Source: Typhlomys cinereus (Eukaryota; Chordata; Mammalia; Rodentia; Platacanthomyidae). Taken from it: a stretch of DNA of 64,000 nucleotides. The position numbers were made by a program, and so were the translations under genes. Under the pieces are notes generated by a model. The model did no database searches. It worked only from the letters and a program-made list of their open reading frames with translations, and had not been told where the DNA came from. This document shows positions 32,237 to 43,276 of this stretch, piece by piece (positions within the stretch are counted from its first letter, which is position 1; every line of letters starts with the position of its first letter). The DNA lies in the NCBI GenBank assembly GCA_023101885.1, contig JALPQD010000004.1, positions 7,159,421 to 7,223,420 on the forward strand, given 5' to 3'.

Positions 32237-32500
32237 GAGGGGGCTGGAGTGGTGGCTTAGGGGTTAAGCCTCCGCCTTGCAGGCGGAAGGTGCTGAGTTC
32301 GGATCCTAGACCCCACGTATAGACGCCAGGCAGAAGCGGGGGCGGCCTGCGTTTCTGGTCCTGGTAGGCGGAGCCTGTGAATCCCGGGGCAGAGTAATAA
32401 GGAGGAGGTGGAGGCGTCCATGGTGGTTCCCGAATTCGCCCGTGGTTCTACACATGCACGCGCACGCACACGCACAAGCACAACTGAATAAATAAATTTT
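32237..32500 (+). repeat. Lineage-specific SINE, family B
   Basis: Head ggggctggagtggtggctta, ggggttaagcctccgccttg, B box gagttcggatcctagac; body gggcggcctgcgtttctggt, gcctgtgaatcccggggcag, ggtggttcccgaattcgccc; end in cacgcgcacgcacac and aataaataaatttt. Complete and little diverged. Confidence 0.9.
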
Positions 32501-32520
32501 AAAAATTAAAAAATAAAAAA

Positions 32521-32612
32521 TGAGGAGGAGGAGGAGGAGGAAGAGGAAGAAGAAAGAGAAAGGAGAGGAACAGGAAGAAGGGGAAGAGGAGGAGGAGAAG
32601 GCAAAGAAGAGG
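32521..32612. repeat. Polypurine (GGA)n tract, right part
   Basis: Continues the composition of 32137-32236 on the other side of the SINE. Confidence 0.9.
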
Positions 32613-32799
32613 ATCCCTTTCTCTGCAGGTACCCTGACCCTCCAACCACCTGGAAACTTCAGGGGCTTCCAGAGGGAACGCACCGTGGCTAGACTTCTGC
32701 CAGTACCTTAGAACTCAGCACTTGGCAAAATTCCGCTCAGTTGAGCCTCACAGTGCTGGCAGATGAGGGCTTTTCTTGGTGGCGGCGGCGGCGGCGGTG

Positions 32800-32868
32800 G
32801 GTGTGCCGGGTCTCGTGTGGCCCAGGCTGGCCTCGCTGTGTAGTGAGGATGGTGTTGAACTGTTTCCA
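32800..32868 (-). repeat. B1 fragment, antisense
   Basis: tctcgtgtggcccaggctgg, cctcgctgtgtagtgaggat and gtgttgaactgtttccac follow the antisense B1. Preceded by a (GGC)n run at 32779-32798. Confidence 0.6.
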
Positions 32869-32939
32869 CCACCCAGGTTTATTTATACCTTGCTGGGGAA
32901 GGAGCTCAGGCCACTTGGATCCCCGGAGCCCCATCCCCA

Positions 32940-33060
32940 GCACCGATTCTCATCATCCCCAGGTTACTCACCTGCAAGCTGGGGTCTTGAGAGGGGGGTT
33001 CACTTGTCCAGCCCAGCGTCACACAGCTAGGGTGCGGCAGAGGCTGGGTTGGGGGGCTCA
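32940..33060 (-). repeat. MIR fragment, antisense
   Basis: ttactcacctgcaagctggg and gcgtcacacagctagggtgc with cagaggctgggttg match the reversed MIR. Confidence 0.5.
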
Positions 33061-33164
33061 GCCCCTTCAGGGCCCAGATGTTCCATACCTGGGATCCATC
33101 TGGGGGAGATAAGGCACTGTGTGTGTGTGTGGGGGGGGTGATCAGCAGAAGCCCCTGGAAGGCT

Positions 33165-33350
33165 CTTGCAAGAGATAAAAATAGCCGAGGATGGGCACCC
33201 GGCGGGTGCTCAGCCCGGTCCATGCTCACCGGCAGCACTGCAGGTGAGAACGAGGTAATTAAAGAATTAAAAGGTAATTTCCAAGAGACCCAGCAGCTTG
33301 TGATCGCCTGATTGATGGATCTAAGCTCGCTGCCCACGGGGCTGCTGGGC
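33165..33350. promoter_or_regulatory. Candidate conserved non-coding element
   Basis: gagataaaaatagccgagga, cgaggtaattaaagaattaa, aaggtaatttccaagagacc and tgatcgcctgattgatggat. Unique and AT-rich with TAATTA and GATAA cores. Confidence 0.4.
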
Positions 33351-33930
33351 CCGGAGTCCTGTGTCCTACCACAGCGGCTGTGAGGACCGTGAGGAGCCCT
33401 CGGACCTTGGAGTGGCCCATGTGCCAAGCTCCCCAACCCTCTGCACCCCAAGTAGGAGGATGAACTGCCACTTTCCCCCTTCCTTCCCCCACCTCTCTTC
33501 CTTCCTTCTCCCCCTTCCTCTCCCTATCTCTTTGCTCCTCTCCCTTCTTTCCTCCCTCCTCCTCCTCTTTCCCTCACTCTTCTTCACCCCTTCTTTTGAC
33601 TTCTGTCCCCCTGACTTGTCTTTCCCTCTCCATACTGAGTCGTGTCACTGAGCCCCAGAGGTGATTGTATTTGGGGTCACTCACTGCCCCCTGCCCCACA
33701 CCCACCATCCTCCGCTGCAAGCCTCTGCTGGTTGGGGTTCAGCCTTACCAGTGTTGGAAGCCGCCAGCCCCCTGGGTCTCATAGGAGGTCTGAGTCTGTG
33801 CTCAGGAATTGGGAAGGGGGGCGGTGAGTGGAAAGGTGGCCAGTTGGATCCTGCATGGATTGGTGACTGGTTGGCTAAATAGGTGGGTGGGTGGTCATCT
33901 TGGCTGCATGGTAATTGAGTGGGTGTGTGT
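33351..33930. other. Unique DNA with pyrimidine-rich block
   Basis: 33475-33630 is C/T-rich (CCTTCC, TCTCCC). Nothing else recognised. Confidence 0.45.
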
Positions 33931-33934
33931 GGCT

Positions 33935-34795
33935 GAGTGGATAAATGGACAGTAGATGGAGGGATAGATGGACAGGGGTGGACCGATGAAGGGGTCGCTG
34001 AGTGGGTGTGTGGAAGAGTGTGTGGGTGGGAACAGTTAGTCTGCAATGCAGAGCTACAGAAAAGCATGTGGGTGGTGCCGCGACATGCACATAAGCAGGT
34101 TAGGTGGTGGGTACTAGATGTGGCTAACTGGATGGAGGGAGGGACATATCTCCATCCCTACATGTGAGTAGACACCTGGGTGGATGGAGAGGAAGGCATT
34201 AGTTGATGAATGGGTGGATATGTGAATGATTGATGGATGGATGGATGATGGATGTGTGGATGATAGATGGACGAATGGGCAGATAAGTGGATGGATGGAT
34301 GAATGGATGGATGGATGGAAACATGGGCTGATAGGTAGATGCCTGGGTGAATGGAACGCATCAGTGCTAGATGATGGATGGATGATGGATAAGTAGATGG
34401 ATGGATGGATGATGGATAAGTGGATGGATGGATGATGGATAAGAGGATGGAAGGATGGATGATGAATAAGTGGATGGATGGATGATGGATAGGTAGATGG
34501 ATGGGCGGGTGAATGGATAGGTGGATGGATGATGAATAAATGGAAACATGGGCTGATAGATGCCTGGGTGAATGGAATGCATCAGTGCTAGATGATGGAT
34601 GGATGGATGAATGGATAGATGGATGATGAATGGATGGATTAATGGATGATGAATGGATAGATGGATGATGAATGGATGGATGGATGATGGATGGATGGAT
34701 GGATGGATGGATGAATGGTGAATGGATAGATGGATGATGAATGGATGGATGGATGGATGGATGGATGGATGGATGGATGGATGGCTGAGAGTGGC
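33935..34795. repeat. (GGAT)n array with higher-order repeat
   Basis: ATGG/GGAT tetranucleotides over more than 800 bp, with longer units. A 57-62 bp block beginning ggaaacatgggctgatag and ending agtgctagatgatgg occurs at 34317-34378 and 34542-34598. The minus-strand Ser/His/Pro/Ile-rich ORF of 234 codons is an artefact. Confidence 0.95.
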
Positions 34796-34799
34796 TGAG

Positions 34800-35110
34800 C
34801 AATGCTTGGGTAGGTGGTGGGAAGGTGGGTGTGTGAGCTATGTGGTAGATGAATGGCCTCATGGGTAAGCAGGAATGAGAAGAAGGCAGTTGGAGAGAGA
34901 GGTGGATGGCAGCGGGATATATGGCAGAACCTGTGGGAATCGGGTATCAAGCAAAGACAAATGTGACCAGGACCACCAGGAACTCACCAGGAACCCACCA
35001 GCTCCCAGAACATCCCACAGCATCGTCAAAGAGCAAAGAGATGCTTCCTCAAGCTGAGACCTCTCCTCTGAAACACCCTGCCCCCACATTCTTGCCTGCC
35101 TGAAGACCGC
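34800..35110. other. Unique DNA, nothing recognised
   Basis: No repeat or exon identified. Confidence 0.4.
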
Positions 35111-35188
35111 CTGCCCAGAGGGCGCACAGTAGGCTCTCAGCCAGGCCACCTGCCCAGAGGGCGCACAGTAGGCTCTCGGCCAGGCCAG
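35111..35188. repeat. 39-bp tandem duplication
   Basis: ctgcccagagggcgcacagt starts at 35111 and again at 35150; the two 39-bp units differ by about two bases. 39 is divisible by three, so a minus-strand ORF stays open across it. Confidence 0.95.
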
Positions 35189-35189
35189 A

Positions 35190-35680
35190 CCTGGCATGAG
35201 CGGGTGAGGAGTGGTCAAGTCAAGCAGGGGCATAGTCCCACTCTGCCTGCTGACCGTCTCATTGCATCTTCTCCCCCTGATGGGGAGAGGGAGTGCTGAG
35301 GCAAGGATAGGTTGTTCAACTGGCCCCCCAGATTCTGCTGTGTCCACCCCCTTTACTCTGTCAGAACTCGGCCACCCAGCTTGGAGGGTCCTTGCTTGCC
35401 ACCCAAAGAGAAGAGAGTGGGGGAGGGTCTGTGGGGGGATTAGGGAAGAGCCAGGGGTAATTCTTTTCTCATTGGGGCGCAGTAGGATCTTTACCTGCAG
35501 GGAGCCCTGAGCTGCCTCCCCCTGCTGATGATGCCCAAAGGCAGGACGCAGGGGGCCCTCAGAGGTGGGCCTCCTTGGGCCAGCATACCTAGGCCAAAGG
35601 AGAGAGAGAAGAGGAGGAGGGAGAGAGGTGGGGGAGGAGAAAAGGAAGAGAAGGGAGACATCTTCAGCTGACTGTAGACT
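35190..35680. other. Unique DNA with a long minus-strand ORF
   Basis: Part of a 277-codon ORF (34859-35692, minus). It overlaps the edge of no named repeat, but has no recognised domain or splice context. I treat it as chance. Confidence 0.4.
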
Positions 35681-35689
35681 GTGTGCACA

Positions 35690-36390
35690 CAATCACATGT
35701 AAGTACCTTGCACACAAAATCACAGATACGCAGATGCAGGGCATGGTTAGAAGTGTGTGTGCTAGCGCGCAGGTCATCTCAGCCACACACTGCCTTCCTG
35801 TGAACACCACAGTCATACGCAGTGACATGAAGACACAAATGCCACACCTGCACACATGCACACCCTTAATGCTCTCACATGCTCATATGCACACATGTGT
35901 CCATGGGCACAAACTCACATGTTTATGGTTGTATATGAACACATATTCACATGTGCATGCATATTCATGCATGCAAGCATACATGCACACTCGTGTGCAC
36001 ACACTGACACGTACACATACCACAAGCAGTCTCACACATTCATGCATTTGCACATGCATTTACATCTGCAAACATGCATACACACTCAGAAGTACATACC
36101 CTCGTATGCACTCACATTCATACACACGCACATATGCAAATATATGTGCACTCAAATGAGCACACACAGGTACATACATTCTCATGTACTCACATCCATT
36201 CATGCACATATTTACACACTCACAAGTACACACATGTCACTCACAAGTACACACATGCAACTCACAAGTACACACATGCACACGCTCATATGTATACACA
36301 CATGCACTCAGCCACATCAGATATTCCACGGGCCCATATATGTTCACAAACCACACACGTTCACACCCACGCACACATTAACACTCCTCT
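35690..36390. repeat. CA/ATGC alternating array
   Basis: CACA, CATGCA and CATATGCA units, with a short tandem actcacaagtacacacatg repeated three times at about 36219-36279. Confidence 0.95.
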
Positions 36391-36429
36391 ATCCAAGGCC
36401 ACACGTGCTGTCATTTGCAGTTGTGCACG

Positions 36430-36660
36430 CATTTCTCTGGAGCTGCAGACTGGACTCAGGGATACAGCACTCGCCTGGCGCTCACCAATCCTGGTCCCAC
36501 ATGGACCTAGTAGGGTGGCCCCTGCCTGGCATCCCGGCTGAGCTGCATAAGACCTTGTCAGCAAATAAACAGACCAAAAACCCACGGGCTATGCATGCAG
36601 CTCGGCAGTGGAGCGCTTGCCTGGCACTCACAAAGTCCTGAATTCCTTTCCCAGAACTAA
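36430..36660 (+). repeat. Two degraded ID/B1-type SINE pieces
   Basis: First piece 36450-36575: acagcactcgcctggcgctc and ggcatcccggctgagctgca. Second piece 36580-36660: tgcagctcggcagtggagcg, cttgcctggcactcacaaag, cctgaattcctttcccag, an ID-like head. Confidence 0.55.
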
Positions 36661-37370
36661 GGGGAGGAATACTGTTTTGTTCCCAACCCAAGGGATATTT
36701 TATTATGAACTATTCATGTTTGCAGAAAAGCCACTTTACCCCATCTTACCTGGAAATAGGCGCAATCTTGAGTTTTTTGTGTCTCGGTCACTTGCATATA
36801 CTTTCCCTAGAGAATATGTCCCTCCTTTAGCTAACCTTGGGATTTCCTATAAGTGGCACGATCTCCTTACTGCAGGACTCCTGCCCTTCACTGACCCTGA
36901 GGATTGGATGAATCCCTGCTTGGGGATGTGTGCTGCAAATGACAGGGTGTCTGCAGCATCTCTGCACTGGCAGCACAACTCCCCCTCCACAGCTAGCAAA
37001 GTCTCCAGATGTTTTAATGTTGCGCAGGGTGGAGGTGGGGGAGGAACAGAGCTGCCCAGCATGGGGAACGCCAGCCACCGCCCTCTCTGCCCTCCCTGAT
37101 GTGGCTCGACCTTCTCACACCAGGCGGGAGACGGCACCATCCGTTACTGTTCGAGCTTTAGTTTGTTCTCGTCAGCAGCCGCAGGGCTGCTGCTGTGTGG
37201 GGAAGCCCCCCTCTGCTTCACCGTCCTTCGTGGAGGCCTCTACCTCCCTCTCTTCCCAGCTTCATGTCACACGGGACAGCTGTGGAGGGGGGAGACTATG
37301 TATCAGATCTGTTTTCCTGCCCGACCCAGGTCTGACATACACACGTTAGATACAGGTATCGACCTAACAG
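36661..37370. other. Unique or unrecognised old repeat
   Basis: AT-rich 36670-36850 may be an old transposon; the family is not recognised. The ORF at 36608-37099 gives no domain. Confidence 0.35.
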
Positions 37371-37374
37371 TGGA

Positions 37375-37690
37375 AGGCTGAGCTCTGGCCACTTCTGGAA
37401 AGAATTACTAGTCAAGGCTAGCCTTGGGCAGGAGAACGTCCCCACTGATGTGGGAGCACCCAGCCCACAGTGGGCAGGGCCATTCCTGGCCAGGAGGATG
37501 AGATGGAGGGAGCTGGTTTACGAGGTTGGCATTCTTCAGCTTTCTTTGGCAGTCTTGCTGTCTGGCAAGTGAGAGCGTTCACCCCTCTCAGCAGGCCCTG
37601 CGGATGTTCTGTGGCTGGTTCCCTCCATTCCTGAGGCTGGCATGGGCTCTCTGGCCCAGTCGGAAGAAGAACTGAAAGCAGAGCCATAAG
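37375..37690 (+). repeat. Diverged interspersed repeat, copy related to 30722-31040
   Basis: Parallel path: ctagtcaaggctagcctt, actgatgtgggagcaccc, agcccacagtgggcagggc; ends near ccataagtaaaaataaaac, which is A-rich. Confidence 0.45.
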
Positions 37691-37924
37691 TAAAAATAAA
37701 ACCCCCTTGTCCCCCTGACCGGCAGCATGCAGACAAAGTGCAGCAGTGTTTACACCCCAACTATGTCCAGCCTGTTCAGGTTCCTAAAGAGGGACCTAAG
37801 ACCTGCTGAGCTGAGTCCAACTTCTCACTAGAGAATTTCTGGGAGACAGGACAGCCACGGCCCCACCCCACGTACACGTACAAGATGTTACATAGGCAGC
37901 AACTGTGGGTGAAGGGAGCCACTT

Positions 37925-38030
37925 CCAGTCTTACTAAAGCACAGACAAGTGAAGTTCCTTGCCCAAGGTCAGCCAGCAAGTGGCAGAGCTGGGATTCGAA
38001 CCCAGATTTGTCCAACTCCAGAGCCTGTAG
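37925..38030 (-). repeat. MIR fragment, antisense, hosting a SINE
   Basis: ttgcccaaggtcagccagca, agtggcagagctgggattcg, aacccagatttg and ccagagcctgtag follow reversed MIR exactly in order. The following family-B SINE is inserted next to its end. Confidence 0.85.
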
Positions 38031-38346
38031 ACTTGCCCATTTAAATTTTTTTTATTATTTATTCGATTGTGCATGTATGCGTGTGTGCACGTGTGTATAT
38101 ATGTATGTGTGCGTGTGTGTAGAACCACGGACGAATTCAGGAACCACCATGGACGCCTCCACCTTCTCCTTGTTTACTCTGCCCTGGGATTCACAAGCTC
38201 TGCCCTACCAGGACTGGAAACGCAGGCCGCCCCCGCTTCCACCCAGCGTCTATACGTGGGATCTGGAATCCGAACTCAGGACCTTCCGCCTGTAAGGCAT
38301 AAGCTTAACCCCTGAGCCACCTCTCCAGCCCTAGACTTGCCCGTTT
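38028..38346 (-). repeat. Lineage-specific SINE, family B, with 15-bp TSD
   Basis: Antisense SINE at about 38043-38331: A/T-rich tail (ttttttttattatttattcg), GT-rich end, agaaccacggacgaattcag, gaaccaccatggacgcctcc, atctggaatccgaactcagg and aagcttaacccctgagccac. TSD tagacttgcccattt (38028-38042) against tagacttgcccgttt (38332-38346), one mismatch. Confidence 0.92.
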
Positions 38347-38364
38347 GCGAAGTCAGTTGGTTGT

Positions 38365-38416
38365 TTACTTAATATTTTATTGAGCATTTATGGTATGTCA
38401 GACTTGGCAGTCAGAT
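38365..38416 (-). repeat. Possible MIR 3' part, antisense
   Basis: attttattgagcatttatgg followed by tatgtcagacttggca resembles the reversed MIR end (ttattgagcgcttactatgtg), truncated by the L1 tail beyond. Confidence 0.4.
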
Positions 38417-38417
38417 C

Positions 38418-39060
38418 TTTTCTTTTTATTTTTTGACACTTGCATACATAGACACGATGAATTTATATGTTGTCACCCCTTACTGTCCCAGCCTGTCCCC
38501 CCTCCTGTCCCACTTCACACTTTCCTTTCCAGCCAGTCTCCCTCCTACTTCCTCCGTACTTTTTGCATTTGGCCCACTGGGTTTCATCTGGGATGTCTAT
38601 CCGGGGAGATGCCTGAGCACTTACCAGAGCGTAGGTGACTCATCAGTGGGTAAATTGTTGGGGCACAGAAGCTCCCCTTCAGTAGTCTCTCAGTGAGGCA
38701 TATGTGTCTTGAGATCTTCCCTAACCCATGGGGAAATATTGACGGGCCAACTATTGTGCAGGTCTAGTAGAGGTGGGCATGATACGGTGAGTTCTTAGGT
38801 GCAGCAGTTCTGTCCTGGCCAGAGGGTCTTATCTGGTGGCACCAGCCACATATACCTTCTGACTTTTACATTCTTACCGCCCCCTTTTCCACAGGGCTCC
38901 CCGAGCCTTGGGATGAGGGTGACTTGATGTCCCATTCAGAGCTGAGTGCTCCACAGTCACTTATTGTGACCAATTGTGGTCCTCTGCAATAAACTCCTCC
39001 TACGGCAAAAGGGTGCTTCTCCTTCCAGCAGCAGCAAGGTCCTAATTAGTCGCCTATAAG
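38418..39060 (-). repeat. L1 3'-UTR fragment, antisense
   Basis: T-rich start (reversed poly-A), then ttctgacttttacattctta ccgcccccttttccacaggg-type and gaccaattgtggtcctctgc, the pattern of antisense rodent L1 3' UTR. It parallels 41871-42470. No ORF remains. Confidence 0.7.
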
Positions 39061-40290
39061 CTGGGGATGGGAACAGGGGTGAAATACCGTGCTCGTTAAC
39101 TTGCCAATCTGCCTGCACGTTTTAGTGGTGAATCCCTGGTAGGTGTCGGGAGCTGAGACCTCAGCGTGAAGGAGAAATGGATCCAGGGAACAGCGTTCTG
39201 GGCAGAGGGAAGAGCGACAGTTTGGGATCCAAGCCAGGAGCCATTCTGGAATGTTCTAGAAACAGCGAGAGCCAGGGACACAATGACAAGAGTCCTCAGT
39301 GAGAACTCATGACCTGACTTTGGCGGTCTCACCCAGGCTGACCCTATCTTCCAGTTTCCAGCTCATTGCTGACAGCTCCCACACCCACCGTCCACTGCAG
39401 GGAGGAGGAGGAAGGAGTATACACTCACTTGGGGGGGGGGGAAGAAAAGAGCTTCCTGTCTCGTGTCCAAGTGGGAAACTGATACCAGAGAAAGAGGGAA
39501 AGTCCCTAATTCTGCAACTACCCAAGTGACCGGGCTTGAAAGAGACTGTTCCCAGTAAGCGGGTCTGTACTCTGCCCATCTGTCGAAAAGAGAAGGGGAG
39601 CCTCCTTCCGAGACCCCAAGAATCTACTCCAAGAAGCACAGTGGACTCTTATCTTTCTCCAGGAACAAGAGATGAGCTATGAGGGACGCCGGGGTTCCCA
39701 AGACAGCCAGGGCGGCAGAGCTGTGTGTCCCCAGGCCAAAGGCACAGCCTCTCTGAGCCACTTCTTGAGAAAAATCACATCCCGTCTGCACTACACAGGA
39801 GTCTGTCAGCTCATGTCAATTTCCAGCGTCCTTGGGGTGCAAGTAGGCTTGGACCTCCACGTGAGGGCTGTCCAGGGTCCGTGGAGGGCTCGTTAAAATC
39901 CGCTCAGCCCTGACTGCCTGTCTGGAGAATTCCTTCCTCACCCTTCCTGCTCAGGGCCATGTCACCCCTCCCCCCACACCTTCCCCTGGTCTTGGTGGGG
40001 GGTGCTCAAGGCTGCTCCTCCACACCTCTGAACTACAACTCCCTGACCCCGTCACGGTGCGGGAGGGCGAGGTGAGAGCGAGGATGACCTCGAGGCTCTC
40101 TGGGTTGGAGCGGCGGTGGGGAGCGGGGAAAAGGGGGGCATCGTGTAGGTTTTCTTGCCTCTGTCACCCGAGCAAGCGGGCCAGCGAGCAGGGGCTTTCG
40201 CACTTGTCTGAGCTGATTCAAAGTGTGTGATCACTCTTGCAGGGCGTCAGCACGGCTGGGAGATCTGCGATACACCAAATTCCTCATTAC
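39061..40290. other. Unique DNA, nothing recognised
   Basis: A G run at 39430-39441 is the only low-complexity feature. No repeat or exon. Confidence 0.45.
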
Positions 40291-40345
40291 CTTCCTCCCT
40301 CCCTCCCTCCCTCCCTCTCTCTCTCTCTCTCGCTTCCTCCCTCCC
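40291..40345. repeat. (CCCT)n(CT)n tract
   Basis: CCTCCCTC units followed by about seven CT units. Confidence 0.9.
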
Positions 40346-41234
40346 AGCTCTTCCCAGCGCCAGCCAGCACCTTTCTCATCACCTCCTTCATCTCCAGCTG
40401 CCTGTCTGCCCAGCTCTGCGTGCTGAGGACAGACTCGGTAGGAAGGTGGGGGAGAGAGCCGCCCCCCTCCCCCACCGTGACACACGGTGACCAGTCAGAC
40501 ATGGTTACAGCTGCGGGCCGAGTGGGGTTTGTCAGGAACAAAGCAGCAGGAGCCCCTGTTGCCCCTCTGGATCAGAGCAAAGGAAACTGTCCTGCTAGGG
40601 GAGGGGGGGGCGCATATACAAATGCTGACACAGCACCCTGAAGACATCTCTACCCAGGTTCCAATAAATAAGTAGAGACCCTTCTAAAAGTGGAACCCCC
40701 AGGTGATGAGACCGAGGAAAGGGGTAAACTGGGGCAGGAGGATGTGTGAGCAAAACTGCTTCTTGATTCTTCAGGAAAGCAGCAGCCATGTCCCAGCCAG
40801 TGGGATCTCCCAGCCCACCGGGTAGTTCTTACACAGTCCAGTGGGAGACAAAGGACCCGGTGGCCCGTTTGTCTCCCACCCCTTCCTCGTCTTCTAGGTT
40901 AACCCCCTCTACGTGTCTGGGTTGTATCTGCAGCCAATGCTCCGGGTGAAGCCGTGGCCTGCCCTGTGGCGTTTCTCCTGAGTTCAGAAAAGTCACACAC
41001 TGGACTTGTGGCTGCTGAGCCCCTCATGGCAGAATCATGGGCGCCCATCTCCCAGTCTGCTGTGAGTGGCTGAGCAGGAAGCAGGTGAGACTAGGAGAAT
41101 TTTGGGGAGCAGAGCAATGTGTGTGTGCGTGTGTGCGTGTGTGTAGGGGGGCTCTTGGGTGCTGGTTTTGAGGTCTGTTTTTGATGAAGACTTCTCAGAC
41201 AAATGTTGCAGCTGTTCTGTATAAATTCAGTCCC
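40346..41234. other. Unique DNA, nothing recognised
   Basis: Includes a short GT-rich stretch at 41117-41145. Confidence 0.45.
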
Positions 41235-41374
41235 TACCGTGTGAGTGAGTTCATGTGCATGCAGAGGTGGGTGTACACATGGGCGCATGGGCGTGTGTGG
41301 AAGCCAAGGGGCACCCTGGAACATCATCTCTCAGGAGCGTCACCCACCTTATTTTGAGACAAGATGTTACAGTT
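41235..41374 (-). repeat. B4A-like fragment, antisense
   Basis: gtgtgtggaagccaaggggc, ctcaggagcgtcacccacct and tattttgagacaagatgt match the first half of antisense B4A. Confidence 0.6.
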
Positions 41375-41695
41375 AGCTTCCTTTCCTGCGGCCAGTCAAA
41401 ACTCACACACCCCTTAAGGGAGAGAGGGAGATGTATTTGACTTCCAGGTCTAGGGAGTGAAGATAATCATTATGGTGGGACTTGCGTAGCAGAAGGTGTG
41501 GCCGGAGGCAACCGCAGGAGGTCCGGGTCAGCCATGAGGAGGCAGAGAGACCAGAGCAAACTGAAGGGAAGCAGGACCACGCCTTCCTCCAGCAACACTC
41601 ACCTCCTAAAGGTGCCACGACCTTCCCAAACATGAACACCAGCTAAGGATCCCAACACATGAGCCTGCAGGGGCCACTCAAAGCATGGCACGAGG
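41375..41695 (-). repeat. MaLR-type LTR relic, antisense
   Basis: ataatcattatggtgggact, ctcacctcctaaaggtgcca, ttcccaaacatgaacaccag, cacatgagcctgcaggggcc correspond in order to the reversed rodent MaLR-like LTR. Degraded, non-coding. Confidence 0.55.
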
Positions 41696-41699
41696 TCTC

Positions 41700-41870
41700 T
41701 CAATGCCCTGAGTTCCCCCGTGGGTACAGCTAACTGGCTAGCGAGCCCTAGCAATTCTCCCGTCTTGGCCTCCCCAGCACTGGGAATTACAAGCACGTGC
41801 CATCACCCCCAAACAGTGTACCTGGGCCCAGGGGGATCAAATCAGATCCTCACACTTGCGAGGCAAGCTC
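41700..41870 (-). repeat. ID-B1 composite SINE, antisense, left part
   Basis: ggctagcgagccctagcaat, tcccgtcttggcctccccag, then ggggatcaaatcagatcctc and cttgcgaggcaagctc. Interrupted by an L1; the last part of the ID head resumes at 43277. Confidence 0.75.
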
Positions 41871-43276
41871 CTTTTTTCTAACTTTTATTTTTTCTCTCCA
41901 TTTTATTTTTTCCTAATCATACAAGCTCAATAGGTACCCGTCCTCTTCCTCTCTCCTCTCCTCCCCAGTCATTATTACCCTTGCACTCTCTCCCCTTCCT
42001 TTCACTCCCTCTCCCTCCCCCTATGCAGTGCTTCTTCTCCCCCATCCCCTGGAGCACCTTTTGTGTGAACCCCAAACCTCCCTCTGAGTCCTCCACCCTA
42101 GTGAAGACTCAGGACTCAGTGGCATAACCTGGAGCCCCTTCTTGGGCTCCCCATTAGTATGGGAACTCTATTATGACTGTTTAATCTCTTGCCTCTGAGA
42201 ATCCTGCCTGGAGCTTTCTTCCCTGTGATCCGTGCTAGATTTTGAGGGGGCGGTCGTTGACATGTCAGCCATTGTGCATGTCAGACCTGTGCAAAGTCCA
42301 ATTCTGGCTGCTACAGCCCTAATTTGTGTGGAGTATCTTCCATATCATTGGTCCCTCGCCCCCATCTTAGGCTTTTTCAATCTTGCCACCCCCTCTTCCG
42401 CAAGGTTCCCTGAGCTTTAGGATGGGAAGAGATTTGGCTGGTATGGTTCCAGGTGATTAATGTAGGATCTTTGGTGTTCTGAATTATGGTTTCTTGTTGT
42501 TTTCAGCTTTTCCTGTTGCCACCCTTGGCTGCATCCTGATTGGTATGGAAGGTCATCTAATCAAAGATAAAAGACTATTTAAATGAAGATCTTAATATAA
42601 GAGGAGACTCAAAGGCAGATGGAAGAATAGGAGTAGGACACAGCAGTGAGGGAAGGGTGTCAGCGTCCCATTTGTGGGATGGTTACTGTCCATCTGCCAG
42701 TCCTTATATCCTCCCTGATTGGTGAAAACAAACTTGTTCAGTCTCAAGTGACCAGGAAGGGAAGTGAGAGTGACCTTCACTAGATGTCTCACTACTTACA
42801 TGCAATACTTGACTGTGGTCTATTTTCTCTACTAAAGTGTGATCCTCTCTCTCTTTTTTTTTTTTTTTTTTTTGAGGTCCTCTTTCCCCTTCTCTCTTGT
42901 TTATAATCCTTTGCAATTACAGTAGGTATTACATATATTTACCTTTGAATATGTCATTAAATGGGTTTGGAACTAGGATCCACTTATTAGGGAGTACATA
43001 CGATGTCTAACTTTGTGTCTGGAACACTTCACTCAATATAATTGTTTCTAATTCCATCCATTTCCCAGCAAATTTCATCAGTTCATCTTTTTTGATGGCT
43101 GAATAGTATTCCATTGTATAAAATGTACCACATTTTCCTTATCTGCTCGTTAATTGTTGGGCATTTGAATTGATTCCATAACTTTGCTATTGCAAACAGT
43201 GCTACAGTGAACATGGTTGTGCTCATGTTACCGTAGTGGATTTCTGCGTTATGGGGGATTATTCCCAGTAGTGGTT
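41871..43276 (-). mobile_element. 5'-truncated L1 inserted in a SINE, with 12-bp TSD
   Basis: Antisense L1 of about 1.4 kb. Reversed poly-A region at 41871-41925, 3' UTR to about 42900 (cttgccaccccctcttccgc, gagctttaggatgggaagag, a T18-like run at 42850-42872), then the end of ORF2 (gatggctgaatagtattcca, gttgggcatttgaattgatt). Flanking duplication cgaggcaagctc at 41859-41870 and 43277-43288 is perfect. The ORF2 remnant is disrupted and cannot code. Confidence 0.85.

Noticed and set aside
34158..34862. 234-codon minus-strand ORF rich in Ser, His, Pro and Ile
   Set aside because: Translation of the (GGAT)n array.
41871..43276. Functional L1
   Set aside because: Only the ORF2 end and 3' UTR are present, with interruptions.
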